Positions 24,164-36,818 are shown, counted from the first letter of the stretch. The stretch: DNA of 64,000 nt from Manduca sexta (GCF_014839805.1 NC_051139.1:3782001-3846000); one strand, 5' to 3'. Translations and numbers: made by a program. The notes: generated by a model not told the origin, from the sequence alone.

Positions 24164-24340
24164 TGTTGTAAATATGGTATATGTTCTTAGTAATTAAATA
24201 AAGTTAGTAAAAAGATGTTATTGACATGAGTGTTTATTTCGGACTAAAAGGGAAGTAACTATGGCAAACAAAATACAATTAGTTCTAAAAATAGAACATA
24301 TAAAAATAATAAGTCACGACGAAGGTTACAATCTCCAACA
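24164..24340 (-). repeat. copia copy 1, 3' LTR (177 bp)
   Basis: Almost identical to 28019-28197, which points to recent insertion or recent gene conversion. The ends are TGTTGGAGA... and ...TACAACA in element orientation. Confidence 0.95.
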
Positions 24341-24386
24341 GCCGCCCTTAATCGCAGTTGTGACAGAAACAAAACAAATAAAATAA

Positions 24387-24890
24387 TTAAGTTTCTAAAC
24401 CTAAGTTAACTACACATCGTTTGTGTGCTAGAGGTCCGAGGGCCTTCGTTAGTACATCAGCAGGCATATCGTTACTTTTTATATATTCTAACTTAACAAT
24501 ATTATTAGATACCTTTTCCCTAATAAAGTGAAACCTAGTATCTATATGCTTCGTCCTGCTGTGGTGTACAGGATTTCGAACAAGATTAATGGCACTTTGG
24601 CTGTCAGAAGCTAAGTTAACTGAACAAAGTATACCTGTTATCTCGTATATAAACCGACGTAAGTAACACGCTTCCTTCGTGGCAGACGCTAATGCCATAT
24701 ATTCTGACTCGGCCGAACTTAACGCAACAGTAGGTTGCTTCTTGATTCCCATGATACTGGACCTCCACTTAACTTGTAAACATAACCGGTGTATGACCTT
24801 CTGTCGATTGGACAGTTTGCCCAGTCTGCGTCACAAAACCCTTTAAAGGTTCTCTATTCTTCCTGTAAACCAATGAATAGTTTAGGGTAC
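24387..24890 (-). pseudogene. copia RNase H domain, copy 1
   Basis: RNase H of the copia polyprotein, which removes the RNA strand during reverse transcription. The last 121 codons (24387-24752) are open and contain SSAESEYMAL (catalytic Glu), DSQSA (catalytic Asp) and HIDTRFHFIRE, ending at the natural stop 46 bp from the LTR. The upstream part, with the first catalytic Asp (DADWA) and the DRRSYTGYV motif, lies in another frame (about 24755-24850), so at least one frameshift separates it. Confidence 0.85.
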
Positions 24891-25598
24891 CTTTTAGGTA
24901 TTGCAGAATCCTTTAGCAGCATTCCAGTGTTCTTTAGTAAAACACGTATTAAATTGACTTAAATAGCTCGTGGCGTAAGCGATGTCTGGTCGTGTGTTTA
25001 CCGCTAGATACATGAGGCATCCTATTAAGTTTTGATAAGGATAAGACTCACCGACTTGACCATCCATTCTTTTTTCCATATTCTTTTTAATTAATGGAGT
25101 ATCCACGGCCTTACAATCCTTCATATTAAATTTTTCTAATATAGAAAGAATATAATTTAGAGATCTTTTAATGAAAAATATCTCGACAAATCTTTTCAAA
25201 AATTCAAATTCTTGACAGTGTCAAATGTCAAATTAGATTTAAAGAAGACTATTATGTCATCAACAAAATTCCCAATATCATAAGTTCTTTACCATAGAGT
25301 TTGGTAGTTTAATTTTGTAAATCCATTTACATGGCATAACCCTTTTTTTAGGCTGATCTACTAAATTCCATGCATGGAGTTTCATTAAAGAACTATACTC
25401 ACCAGCCATATTATGGTGCCACTTATCAGCATCATCGGCATGAATAGCTTCGTAATATGTCGTAGGTTCATTAGAATCTACCATTGACGTATTGTAAGCT
25501 TTATAAAAATTTGTTGTTTTTCTGTCTCTGGAAGGGTATCTGCGCTCAGGGTGCGATTCCTGTTCCAAATTCGCTGTCACTTCTTCCACACTAGGCAT
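24891..25598 (-). pseudogene. copia reverse transcriptase, core deleted, copy 1
   Basis: The N-terminal part (25278-25598) ends with CKWIYKIK, the usual start of the copia reverse transcriptase domain. Only ~20 residues later, in another frame, comes NFVDDIIVFF (near 25241), the FVDD/YVDD catalytic box, and then the thumb/connection region (TRPDIAYATSYLSQF, 24894-25199). In intact copia proteins roughly 150 residues lie between the first motif and the YVDD box, including the first catalytic Asp. That stretch is gone, so the enzyme cannot be active. The second copy has the same junction. Confidence 0.85.
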
Positions 25599-25875
25599 CC
25601 TTAAGTCACTGAGAGACTCTCGCTCTTCCAGAGTTACTGACTCTTTGCACTTTCTAGATTTACTGGTAAAGTTACTTCAGCCGCCGGGCTGATACTCTCA
25701 TCACAGTCATAGAATTGACAGTCATGATCAAACTCAGACTCAATCTCTTTTGCTCATCAAATAACAATATAGATTCTGACTGTGCGACAGATTGCTTCTG
25801 CTTTAGCGCTGTAAAGCAATTTTCAAAAAGGTTGCATCTCTGGATATAATAACTTTTCGTGGGTTAGCAGGGTCC
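25599..25875 (-). pseudogene. copia integrase-RT linker, frameshifted, copy 1
   Basis: This joins integrase and reverse transcriptase in the polyprotein. Copy 2 is open here (within 37123-38304), whereas copy 1 has several single-base losses relative to it, for example near 25645, 25688 and 25797. Confidence 0.8.
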
Positions 25876-26502
25876 CTAAAAAATATAAGTGCCTGGATTT
25901 TCAGAATAACCGACGAAAATTGCTTCCTGTGCCTTGACATCTAATTTCTTCCTGTGACACGAAGGTATATGGACTAGAGCTCTACAACCAAATACTTTTA
26001 GATGGCTAAGATCACCTTTTCGTCCATACCATTTGTCATAAGGAATTTGTCCACCTAAGGCTCGATGAGGAGACCTATTCTTAAGGTAAATGGCAACTTG
26101 GAATGCATCTTCCCAGAATGCTTTCGGTAGTGAACTTTCAGCTAGCAACGTTCTTGCCTTTTCTGTAACCGAACGATGGGTGCGTTCCGCTTCTCCAACT
26201 TGCTGAGGACTATAAGGCGTCGTTGTTTGATGTTCAATACCTTTTGAAGCAAGATAATCAACAAACTCTTTATTCACGAACTCCTTACCTCCATCAGTCC
26301 TAATTGCTTTAATTGTTTTATCTAACTGATTTTCAACAAAACGTTGAAACACACAAAATATATCTTTGACTTCTGTTTTAGAAGAAATAAAATAAGCAAA
26401 CACTTTTCGCGTATAATCGTCTACTATTGTCAACATATATCTATTTCCTTGAAAAGAAGTTGTAGACACCGGTCCCATCAAATCCATATGGATCAGTTCC
26501 AA
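25876..26502 (-). CDS. copia integrase core, copy 1
   Basis: Encodes the DD35E integrase that inserts the cDNA. The 208-codon open segment starts at MELIHMDLMGP (first catalytic Asp), has RTDGGKEF (second Asp) and AERTHRS (Glu), and continues to KVFGCRALVHIP and AIFVGYSENP, the conserved region after the core. Residue 103 (QQVGEAER) is Glu where copy 2 has Val; the catalytic Glu itself is intact. It ends at a frameshift. As part of a broken polyprotein it is probably not functional. Confidence 0.85.
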   Translation of the reverse strand: MELIHMDLMGPVSTTSFQGNRYMLTIVDDYTRKVFAYFISSKTEVKDIFCVFQRFVENQLDKTIKAIRTDGGKEFVNKEFVDYLASKGIEHQTTTPYSPQQVGEAERTHRSVTEKARTLLAESSLPKAFWEDAFQVAIYLKNRSPHRALGGQIPYDKWYGRKGDLSHLKVFGCRALVHIPSCHRKKLDVKAQEAIFVGYSENPGTYIF

Positions 26503-26717
26503 AGGGAAGTAGCCCTATTAAACGCTAACCTTTTGAAAGGTTTTCTTGCTTGTTTACCTTCCACGCAAGCGATACAACTAGTTTTATCTACTCCTGTATA
26601 CTTTATACCTACCTTGTGATTTTTCAGTTGGTTCATGCCTATACGACACAAATGTCCTAACCTCTTATGCCATATTTGATAACTATCCTGACAACCAGAG
26701 TGCACATCTTGTGTCAA
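26493..26717 (-). CDS. copia pre-integrase zinc-binding domain, copy 1
   Basis: A 74-codon segment with IWHKRLGHL and CIACVEGKQ, the HHCC zinc-binding module (gag_pre-integrs) that precedes copia integrases. It overlaps the integrase segment by a few bases in another frame, so a frameshift separates them at about 26495-26515; copy 2 has the same one. Confidence 0.85.
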   Translation of the reverse strand: MTQDVHSGCQDSYQIWHKRLGHLCRIGMNQLKNHKVGIKYTGVDKTSCIACVEGKQARKPFKRLAFNRATSLWN

Positions 26718-26757
26718 AAATTATCCGCCACATTCTCGGAAACATTTACAGTTCTAT

Positions 26758-27882
26758 CTAAAACGTACAGTCCACCACAGGGCGAGGCATGAGCAACAGA
26801 TTCACCTGTAAAATTAAAAGTATCAGATTTATAAAAGTTACATCCATTTTTATCAAAACACAAATAAAACCCTTTTCAACAGTTTTATATACAGATAACA
26901 AACTAGCTTTCAAATCTGGTATATAAGCAACATCACTAATATTGTTGACCACGTTCTCGGGCGTGTTTATTGAAATATTTCCAATTCCGCAGCACTTAAT
27001 CTGTTCTCCATTTGCGACAGTAACAGTACCTTGATTCTGTATCGAGATATTCTGAAACCAGTCCCGTCTAGAAGTCATGTGTCTAGTACAACCTGAATCT
27101 ACATAAATTATGTCCTTTCTTGGGTTTCCAGAAGTATTAAGACTTGTAAATATCGTATCATTGGTATTTACCGCATTGCCTTTCTCCTTCTTGTTTCTCT
27201 GTGGACAGTCTGGTCTCTTATGTCCAGGTGTCTTGCACTCATAACAAACTATATTCTTCTTCATTGACTTAGGCTTCTTCTTCGCATGAAAAACAGAGTC
27301 TAATGACGTAGCCACATCTTTGGACATTTCATTAAGCAGTTTTGTTTTCACCAACTCTGTAGTCACGTCTACATTGCAATTTTCTAAAGCCATAATGAGA
27401 GGTTCATACCTTGGAGTTAGACCTCCCAAAAGTATTGCAGCAATAGACTTGTCCTCTATGACTACATCAATATCCGCAAGATCCTGTGCGGTTGACATAA
27501 CTGCGTTAATATATAGTTCAATATTTTTGAACTCTGATAGACTCAACCTGTACAGTCTACGCTCCAAAAATAATCTTCGTCCTATTCCCTTATCTTCAAA
27601 GGCTTTTTGCAAACAAGTCCATGCCTCAGATGCAGTTTTCGCACATCTTATATGGGTTATCGCTGCACCTTCTACTGATAAGCATATCTTTGCTAATGCC
27701 TTTGCGTCTTTGCGTACCTTTGTAGAGGCAGGGGTTGTGTCTCCATCTCGGTATCCACTAATTGTTTCCCATAAATCCTCATGGATAAGGTAATTTCGCA
27801 TCTTGAACTTCCAAGTCGGATATCCATCTTTTATCCTCAAACAAGGAAATGGAAAAGATGTGATCGACGCAGGGAATTTTTC
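26758..27882 (-). CDS. copia gag and protease, copy 1
   Basis: Gag is the capsid/nucleocapsid protein and the protease cleaves the polyprotein. The open frame 26758-27840 has the copia gag region (YPTWKFKMRNYLIHEDLWE near its start), a CX2CX4HX4C zinc knuckle (C199, C202, H207, C212) and the protease active site YVDSGCTRHMT (D248). The real start should lie ~14 codons upstream (27880-27882, matching the ATG at 39680-39682 of copy 2), but extra bases near 27846-27870 shift that frame. The last ~35 residues are out of frame. Confidence 0.85.
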   Translation of the reverse strand, partial: EKFPASITSFPFPCLRIKDGYPTWKFKMRNYLIHEDLWETISGYRDGDTTPASTKVRKDAKALAKICLSVEGAAITHIRCAKTASEAWTCLQKAFEDKGIGRRLFLERRLYRLSLSEFKNIELYINAVMSTAQDLADIDVVIEDKSIAAILLGGLTPRYEPLIMALENCNVDVTTELVKTKLLNEMSKDVATSLDSVFHAKKKPKSMKKNIVCYECKTPGHKRPDCPQRNKKEKGNAVNTNDTIFTSLNTSGNPRKDIIYVDSGCTRHMTSRRDWFQNISIQNQGTVTVANGEQIKCCGIGNISINTPENVVNNISDVAYIPDLKASLLSVYKTVEKGFICVLIKMDVTFINLILLILQVNLLLMPRPVVDCTF

Positions 27883-28018
27883 ATACTCGAAACATCTCCA
27901 GATTCATGTGACATTTTCAGACTATTACTATTTCCTAGTCACACAAAAAATATATTCAACTTTATTTTACCAAAAAAACGTGAAAAAATCTAAGAACTAA
28001 GCGTTCGTGCTGATAACG

Positions 28019-28197
28019 TGTTGTAAATATGGTATATGTTCTTAGTAATTAAATAAAGTTAGTAAAAAGATGTTATTGACATGAGTGTTTATTTCGGACT
28101 AAAAGGGGAAGTGAACTATGGCAAACAAAATACAATTAGTTCTAAAAATAGAACATATAAAAATAATAAGTCACGACGAAGGTTACAATCTCCAACA
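28019..28197 (-). repeat. copia copy 1, 5' LTR (179 bp)
   Basis: Differs from the 3' LTR by a few indels. As the 5' LTR it would hold the promoter. The gag start lies ~137 bp downstream of its inner edge. Confidence 0.95.
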
Positions 28198-28202
28198 ATA
28201 AC

Positions 28203-29045
28203 AATGGTCAAATAGCTTGGCAATAGCAAGCTGGAGATTGACTACTCATGTGATAAATGGTTCTTTTTGACTTAAATTAAAATAAGAAAAGTTTTATGTA
28301 GTAACACAAACATATTCTTTGAACTTCATAGGATTGGGACTAGCTTATTCATTTTGTCACGCCAGATTGAAAGAATAAATGTAAATATCTTACCCTATAT
28401 GAAAGGAAGTTTGACTAGTGCCAAATTTTTCAAACCATTGAAACTTCGCAGACACGGTAAATGTTGGTATGATTTGAAACCCTTTCAAGACATCTTACCG
28501 CATAAATTAAGAGATAAATATCTGGCCTTCGAAATAAATTCTCATGTGCTAACTGTGAACTGTTATTAATAATAATAAACTTACCAGCACATGATCCATA
28601 CCCTAACGTATATTGTATAAGTTTAAAAAAAAATACTCCACTCCAAATTCTAAAAAAACATTATAGTTGAGGTCGCCTCCACCCAGCGTCGTATACGTTG
28701 CCGCTATCAGCCTGTCAACCAAACTCATAATAATGGAGTAAATTTTTAATAATACTGAAGCCGTAGGCGCCAGGCATGAAGTTTAAATTCATAAAACAGA
28801 ATTAATTTGCTTGTGGTAGGATATTTATATCTTCCCGGGTAGCGGAAACCGATTAGTGTAAAACCCGCCGTAGTAAGTAAACATACTTGTGTCACGTGTA
28901 TACTGGTTTTAACCATGCCCAACTTGTATCGACTGCCTATAATTTCTCCGTATGTTTTTATACCGGCAAGGCAAAATGACCTCTTATGCATCTGATGATA
29001 AGTAGAGGAAGTTCAATAGAATGTTTGACTGAGAGTTGATTACCC
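28203..29045. other. Block B, distal part, non-coding
   Basis: AT-rich; no gene recognised. Ends in a type-4 SINE-like module (28970-29078). The matching segment in contig 3 is 39995-40833. Confidence 0.5.
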
Positions 29046-31090
29046 TCGACAGTCGCCACAATGCGTCGGCCTGTTGGAATAAAGAGAAGTGCTATCTATT
29101 TGTACCTGGACATCACCTTACTAACGTGCAGTGGAGCGATTGCTATGCGAGAATAAAAATAGTTCAAACTTTCCAAACCAGAATCAATACAAAGCACCCA
29201 AAAACACGCGCTAATAACGTGTCAAAGCAATGATAACAAGCCGACGGACGGTCGGCAAATCCGTAAGACCTTCAACCCGTCATGTCGGGAAACACGTCCA
29301 CTAATCCATTTAGAGGTTATAAATTATGGGATAGCCGAGGGCACGCAGCCACTAACCCCCACTACCCAAAACCCGGCGGCATCCCAGTCCATTTTGTCAG
29401 GGGCGAGCTTAAACTTGGGCTGACCCTAATCACCAACTCTTTGTCACTGTTTACACTCGTACGGACCCTCCTTCGGAATTCTTTTCATTAAACGACTATG
29501 GAATTCTAGTTTCGTTTTGTATTTCCGAGTAGTCGATTGTTTTTTGCTGGTTGTCCGTTGTGCAGGCAATTGTTTTAACAATTTTTCTAATGTTAATTTG
29601 AAATAACTAATTTAAGTCAATATAACAATAGGATTTATTTTCATTTTATACTAAACGCAAATAAACAAATTAACATAAATATATATTCTTATGCCGAGCC
29701 ACATTTTCTCACAAAGTCTCATTGGTATTGAATCTTAATTCACCAGTTTGTAGCCTTAAATTGATCCGAAATCTTTCACGCGGGTTAGCCGCCAGACAAA
29801 GCTTAGTTGAAAATAAGTCTCTGAGTAGCTGTTATAGTCAGATTCCAATTAAAGGAAATCCTTAAATTTAATCGTAAAGTATTCCATTACCTAAGTAGTA
29901 TACTTTTTGAGCAGGAATGGAAAATTATTACTCTAATGAGATTTCTGATGAACGGAGGCAGGATCAAACCTTTGAATATTCTAAATTTAACAATGAATCT
30001 GAAACCATTTTTTATCGTAGTTCTCGTATTTTTGCAAGCTTTAATTAATTTAATATATGTGTATGTCAAATCTAGCAAGTATTTAAAAAATTATTCCTCA
30101 ACCGATCAAGATGGTTTACGAGATGAGATTGCATTGTAATGAAATTTGCACAAACATTTAGTTTCGGTAACAATGCATGGTTATTTTTACTTTACCCCTG
30201 ATTATACTTTTTCCGACGGATCTTCCCTTAGATCACAGAACCGTTATTGCATTAAAATATTTCAAAGTCTCAAAGTATCGCAGCGCAGTGACTCTGTAAT
30301 GGAAAAGACGGAACACTGCAACCGCTTCACTACTTACAGCTTATTATAATTAGCGTTCTGCTTATACTATTTAAAATGTAAAGTGCATTAATACATACAA
30401 AAAACGTTGCCAAAGCATAGTGTAAATAATGTATAGAAAAAATGAATCCTTCCTAGCTAAATTTTGGCCACAGCCACCAATATTTACGGAGATATTATAG
30501 TGCACAAGAGTGCGCAAATACAGGTGTTGCTCTATTCCTCTTCCAATTACTTAGCCTGGTGAGACGTTAATCCAACACGACCGGAGTCAAATCAAGAGCA
30601 TGAACAACGGCTTTATGTGCCATCCGGAGGTATACCGCCATCTTCTTGACCTCGAGCTGTAAATGAGTAATTTTTAAGATAGAAACCCAATCACAAATAT
30701 TTTTTGTCCCCAACCCGAATTCGAATCCAGGACTTCTGTCAGGTCGCAATTCGTCTCGCATACCCATTACAGTTACGCCTCCGAGGTACTCAATCACTGT
30801 ACTACGTATATAGTTCTAAATATTAGCGTGACCATTCTTTGCTTCCAACGAAAACCTGTTAAAAATCAATATGCAGGCTGCTGGTATACCCGTAAACAAA
30901 TAAAAAACCTATATCAAATGACTTGTAAAATTTTCTTCCCCCAAAATTGCTTTTTCAAAACAATGCATAGAATTTAAGACGATTGTGTAAACATTTTTCC
31001 CGTCCAACTGCATCTCGGCAAAATAGTTGTTGTTTTTCACTCATCTATCTCCCGCCCTATTCTAAATTATTTCACTGCTACGTTTCTTTG
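29046..31090 (+). repeat. Block A, contig 2 copy (partial, allele X)
   Basis: Matches 1-2064 and 40834-42877. It shares contig 3 variants (for example 'tttatcgtagttctcgtat' near 30010, where contig 1 has a different longer string). Excess homopolymer indels here suggest poorly polished contig-end sequence. Confidence 0.9.
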
Positions 31091-31590
31091 NNNNNNNNNN
31101 NNNNNNNNNNNNNNNNNNNNNNNNNNNNNNNNNNNNNNNNNNNNNNNNNNNNNNNNNNNNNNNNNNNNNNNNNNNNNNNNNNNNNNNNNNNNNNNNNNNN
31201 NNNNNNNNNNNNNNNNNNNNNNNNNNNNNNNNNNNNNNNNNNNNNNNNNNNNNNNNNNNNNNNNNNNNNNNNNNNNNNNNNNNNNNNNNNNNNNNNNNNN
31301 NNNNNNNNNNNNNNNNNNNNNNNNNNNNNNNNNNNNNNNNNNNNNNNNNNNNNNNNNNNNNNNNNNNNNNNNNNNNNNNNNNNNNNNNNNNNNNNNNNNN
31401 NNNNNNNNNNNNNNNNNNNNNNNNNNNNNNNNNNNNNNNNNNNNNNNNNNNNNNNNNNNNNNNNNNNNNNNNNNNNNNNNNNNNNNNNNNNNNNNNNNNN
31501 NNNNNNNNNNNNNNNNNNNNNNNNNNNNNNNNNNNNNNNNNNNNNNNNNNNNNNNNNNNNNNNNNNNNNNNNNNNNNNNNNNNNNNNNNN
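31091..31590. other. Assembly gap, exactly 500 N
   Basis: Placeholder join between contigs 2 and 3. The sequence after it repeats 19689 onward, so the real adjacency is doubtful. Confidence 0.99.
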
Positions 31591-31800
31591 GGCTTACAGA
31601 ATACCATTCCACGCACATTTCTCGAAGATAACATGACACGGCCGCGTTACGCGTTTACACTATCATACAGAATAAGGGCCCTGTATAGGCTTCTAGACGT
31701 TAAGGGTTAGAAGTTTTTTAGAGCTCTAACATGTTTAACAATGTTTATTACGTATGTTTTTTTTTTAATTCACAAAACCGAGATGTAACTGCCCATAACT

Positions 31801-31958
31801 CAGAGGCGAGGGGTGAAATATTTCAAAAGGTAACCTGACACAACAAAATATAGATACTTATATAAATGCAGCCTGCAAATCTATATTGATAATTAGATTC
31901 AACATAAATTACGAAAGAGAAGCCGGTAGCAATCGGGTTAGATGAACCTTTGCTACTG
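31801..31958 (+). mobile_element. hAT-like MITE (second assembly copy)
   Basis: Same insertion as 19901-20059, with one base fewer before the 'tgctactg' end. Confidence 0.7.
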
Positions 31959-33498
31959 TCATACCTAAAACTGGCGCCTTGTTTTTGACGATATAAATCA
32001 TAGACAAGAAAAGATATTCTTGTGTTTTATTCTTCGCATGATATTTTCGTCGCTGCACACCATATTCATGATTATGAGTCATTACTTAAGATATTGCGTA
32101 ATTGTAATTAGACTAGTTGAATTCAATGATTAAAAAATTACGATGATGAAATTTTGGGTGTGCCAACCCTATCGTTTAGCCGTCAATGACACAGTTACGA
32201 TGATGAAGTTCATTATAATATTATATAATTAATATAAATATAACAGTCGATTCACGTAATATATACATAATTATAGTTTGGTATTACAAAACGCACTCTA
32301 CGTACCCGATTATTCAGTCTAAAACATTCCGTGTTATTACACATTACGATCGAGACTTCGTGAAATTTGCAATTTATTATGACAGGAGATAGGGTTGCCA
32401 CTTTTTATATTTTGGAAAATTTTAAATATATTGTGAAAGAAAAATATACCCAAGGAAAACTTTTTAATAAAGCCAGATATTTTATTTTTTACAAATCATC
32501 TCTATAGCGTTTATAAAGCTTTGCAAAAATAAAATAATAAAAATGAAGAACTAGCTCAATTATAAAAACAGTATATTTTTAGGACATTTAATTTCAATGC
32601 ACATTAAATAAATCTAAAAAAAAATATCATACGATGTAACAGTTCAGTTGACATTTGAAAGCCCTAGATGAAGTGAACTGAATAGCTGAACGTTTCATTT
32701 GTTTAATATGTGCACGCAATTAGTAATTACAATGCATACAGTGTTATTTCACGCAGATAATTATCTAATAGGCGTTAGGTAATTTACTGAATAATCGCCC
32801 ATTAAATTATTTTATTGTTCCATACGCTCAATTAACTTTTGGTGCTGATGTTATGCAAATAGCCGAACAAATAATAGTTCTGACGTTTGCCGCTAGATTT
32901 CTCTGTTACATATTTTTTCTTTCTTTCTTTTATTTTTATGGAATAATCATCGTAAAGGCTGCATCGGTGTTCCTCGAGTGCTGACTTGTCCTTCTTTAAA
33001 CGAGGCTTAACGAGGTACCTGCCGTTAGGCAACAGCTTAGCTGTGCCTCTAGCATTGTATAGTCCATTGAAGCGGATGCTGCTTACCATCAGGCAGGTTG
33101 CTTGCTCGTTTGCCTACTAAGGCAACAAAAAAAATAAAACCTAATGGTAAATAGACATGGCCAGATAACCTATTGAATAGCAGAAGGTAATTTGCCAACC
33201 CAGTATGGAAGCTCAATTATTTCCATGTTCTAGACGTTTCTATTTCGTTCTATACTTTCCACTATCAAAAAAGACACCGGAGTAATGTAAAAGATCTGGG
33301 AACTCATAACAACTAAAACTTTCCAGGGTAATCTAAGAATTCACTTTGCATTAGCAGGGAACTAAGGCCATATCAGATGGAGAAGTTACGTAAACATGTT
33401 TTGCTCGGTACCGTTAAAAACACTGGTTATAATTTAGGTAAATTTAGTTGCAAAACCAAGTTCTTAAGAACTATAAATGGACAGTTAAGGATATAAGT

Positions 33499-33665
33499 CA
33501 TCATGTATCATCATTATCAGCCAGTTGCAGTCAACTGCTGGATATAGACCTCTCAAAAGGTACGCCAAAGAGCCCGGTCTGCTACTTTATGCATCCAGGC
33601 GCTGCCGGCACTCTTGTGCAAGTCGTCGAGCCATCTGATCAGAGGGCGTCGTTACCCAAAACGCT
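33499..33665 (-). pseudogene. LINE C-terminus (second assembly copy)
   Basis: Same fragment as 21633-21800. It has lost several bases around 33650, inside the GRP motif region. Confidence 0.65.
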
Positions 33666-34726
33666 TACTCCAGCGGTTATCTGTTCTGCGACATAAGCAA
33701 TAACAGCTTTTGAAAAACTATATTGCCGTAGTTTGAGTTGCCCACATAGCTTGATGAGAGGGGATGGGAGAATGGACTTGATGTAATCTGTCCACACTTA
33801 AAACATTTTTCTAAGGCAGTAGATCCTGGTCACAAATAGTGTACCTATTCTTTTACCAATGTAGGAATTTCCATCCAACAAATAATTTGATTGCAATGTA
33901 TATTTGTCAGGTATGTATTATTAAGTACGTATATTAGAATCCCGTTTAGTAGACCATAATGAATTTGAAATATCAACGACCCTTTTTTGCCCTGAATATG
34001 TTTTTCAATGAATTAAATGCGTTAAATATATTTATTGCGGGTGAAGATTATAAAGTTCATAGAAAATTCTAAAGTTCTTAAATAAAACGTATTTTTCGTT
34101 TTTTTCGTAAACAATATGCTAGAAACACCTATTACATTTTTAATCTTCTTTCTACAACACGCTGTATACTTTATCCGATTCTTCATAGAAAATATCGCAC
34201 ATTTTCTGTTTACCGCAAAGCTCCATACATGCGAGTATGGGGCGGGAACGTAAACACGCGCCGTTATCTCGCTTCTGCAAACATCACGCCAAGCTAGCGT
34301 ATCAATACAATAGTTTTTAACCCGCATTTCTGCGAGATATGTACTATTCTTTTACTCGTCTTTTCCTTGACAAGAGATGATTATAGGAAATACAAGAAAT
34401 AATTGAATAAATAAAGATAATATTTGAAATATACCATTAATATAATCGAACAGTTAAAAGATTTTTATACAGAACATACTTTCTACTATTTTACTCTTAG
34501 GCAGGCTTTGTACAATACTTGCATACACGTCGTTAGGTCTTTCCAAACCAACCAAATCTGTGTTGTTTGAAAAACTCACACAAATCACAAATGTTACCGT
34601 GGTTCAGAATCCACAACTACACAAAACACATAAAACAGCACTTTGAATTACAGGCATAAAGCCATAATACGTACAACTTATCTTATGCCGACTTTGGTAT
34701 ACCAGAGACCAACAGACATAAACAAC

Positions 34727-34928
34727 TTTTATCCCCGAAAGGGGTAGGCAGTATACGCATTCCGTCCCATGATAGGGGTGGGGAGCCTATCGCCATATCG
34801 AGCACCAATTCCAAACTCCGGGTTGATACTAAGTAGAAAAACATTATATCAATGCCCGACCCGAAGATCGAACCCGAGACCTAAGTACTCCAGTCGTACC
34901 ATAATACAACTACGCCACCGCGAGAGTC
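34727..34928 (-). mobile_element. Type 2 SINE (second assembly copy)
   Basis: Same insertion as 22919-23140; about 20 bp are missing near 34750. Confidence 0.7.
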
Positions 34929-36177
34929 ACCTACTAAATAAACACATAACGAACCAAACCAGCAGTTTCTGAGATTAGGGCATTCAAACAAACTCTTCAG
35001 CTTTATATAATAGTATAGATATACATTTAATAAAAAATTATTTCACCATTTACAGATAGATGCAACTAAGGTCGACTGGTAGAGAATGCCTCTAGCATTA
35101 AGTTCGCCTGTATATTTCTATATATACCTATATAAAGTGTATAAATAAATAAATTATATCTACACCAAATACTCTACAAAGGTGTTGACATTCGTATAAA
35201 AAGATATTTATGTTTGGCGTCAAAGCCACCGCAATAAAAACGTCAGCAAATAGAGTGACGCATCAATATTGAGCTTAGGAATTTGTGTGCGTAGAGCGTA
35301 GTGGGAAAATGTCGTAGTTTCTTTGACTTCCCGAAGTAATAATGGCGTAGTTCATGGCTTTATACGAGTATGAAACTGGTCTAGGATTTTACTGTCAGAG
35401 GTAGGGCTGTCCTCACACCTTCAATTCGCCTGCTAAGTTCCATGATAATAATCCTATTGTCATTAACCAGGATCCAAAATTAAATGTAACAATATAAATA
35501 ATACTCTGGGCCGTAACCAAGGCGCCATTCTGCAGTCGTTTTAGTATATCAGAAAACAAAATATATAAGTGGCATATCCGAGCGTCAGGACTTGTCGCTA
35601 ACAGTAACTCTCACACTAAAGAGGAAACACAGCATTGGCGTGTGCCGCCAATGCTGTCGTGGTAATCAAGAAGGTAAGTCAAGGCGGCAATTTTTATTAT
35701 TGATTTGAAATGATAAACGAACTTCTTCCTATCTATAGGTTTCATACATCTACGTAAATTATAAATGAATTTTGTTTGATAAACACCAGTAAGAACGATA
35801 ACATAATCAGTTAACCTTTGAATGAAGCAGAACCGCTCTTATTTAGACTTAATACTGCCCCTCTCGATGACCACGGCAAAATGGATATTACAATATTTTA
35901 CTAAAAGTTTGCATAAAGGATGGATTTACGGCATAATAGCTTATATAAGATAACTGTTGTAAATATGGTATATGTTCTTAGTAATTAAATAAAGTTAGTA
36001 AAAGATGTTATTGACATGAGTGTTTATTTCGGACTAAAGGAGTAAGTAACTATGGCAAACAAAATACAATTAGTTCTAAAATAGAACATATAAAAAATAA
36101 TAAGTCACGACGAAGGTTACAATCTCCAACAGCCGCCCTTAATCGCAGTTGTGACAGAAACAAAACAAATAAAATAA

Positions 36178-36818
36178 TTAAGTTTCTAAACCTAAGTTAA
36201 CTACACATCGTTTGTGTGCTAGAGGTCCGAGGGCCTTCGTTAGTACATCAGCAGGCATATCGTTACTTTTTATATATTCTAACTTAACAATATTATTAGA
36301 TACCTTTTCCCTAATAAAGTGAAACCTAGTATCTATATGCTTCGTCCTGCTGTGGTGTACAGGATTTCGAACAAGATTAATGGCACTTTGGCTGTCAGAA
36401 GCTAAGTTAACTGAACAAAGTATACCTGTTATCTCGTATATAAACCGACGTAAGTAACACGCTTCCTTCGTGGCAGACGCTAATGCCATATATTCTGACT
36501 CGGCCGAACTTAACGCAACAGTAGGTTGCTTCTTGATTCCCATGATACTGGACCTCCACTTAACTTGTAAACATAACCGGTGTATGACCTTCTGTCGATT
36601 GGACAGTTTGCCCAGTCTGCGTCACAAAAACCCTTTTTTTTAAAGGTTTCTCTATTCTTCCTGTAAACCAATGAATAGTTTAGGGTACCTTTTAGGTATT
36701 GCAGAATCCTTTTAGCAGCATTCCAGTGTTCTTTAGTAAAACACGTATTAAATTGACTTAAATAGCCGTGGCGTAAGCGATGTCTGGTCGTGTGTTTACC
36801 GCTAGATACATGAGGCAT
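36178..36818 (-). pseudogene. copia RNase H and RT connection, copy 2
   Basis: Two overlapping open segments (36178-36543 and 36510-36818) cover the RNase H domain. The upstream one keeps GFCDADWANCPIDRRSYTGY with the first catalytic Asp, and the downstream one keeps the SAESEYMAL and DSQSA motifs. A one-base frame change near 36530-36545 separates them. Confidence 0.85.

Larger units (their letters stand above)
24164..28197 (-). mobile_element. Ty1/copia LTR retrotransposon, copy 1 (4034 bp)
   Basis: Flanked by LTRs of 177 and 179 bp with TG...CA ends and by the 5-bp target duplication ATAAC (24159-24163 and 28198-28202), as expected for Ty1/copia. Gene order on the minus strand is gag, protease, integrase, reverse transcriptase, RNase H, the copia order. 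A candidate primer-binding site lies just inside the 5' LTR (27998-28018), and a purine-rich stretch abuts the 3' LTR (24341-24352). The element is ~1 kb shorter than usual, because most of the reverse transcriptase core is missing, and several frameshifts break the polyprotein. It could move only in trans. Confidence 0.95.
19689..31090 (+). repeat. Blocks B + partial A, contig 2 end (allele X)
   Basis: 11.4 kb, colinear with 31591-42877, where it starts at the first base of contig 3 and stops at the last base of contig 2. Differences are mostly small and homopolymer indels, denser near the contig end (29000-31090). Variants group it with contig 3 rather than contig 1, so it looks like an unmerged contig overlap. 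Confidence 0.9.

Noticed and set aside
27320..27793. 157-codon plus-strand ORF (and its twin at 39120-39593)
   Set aside because: Exactly antisense to the copia gag gene; a shadow frame.
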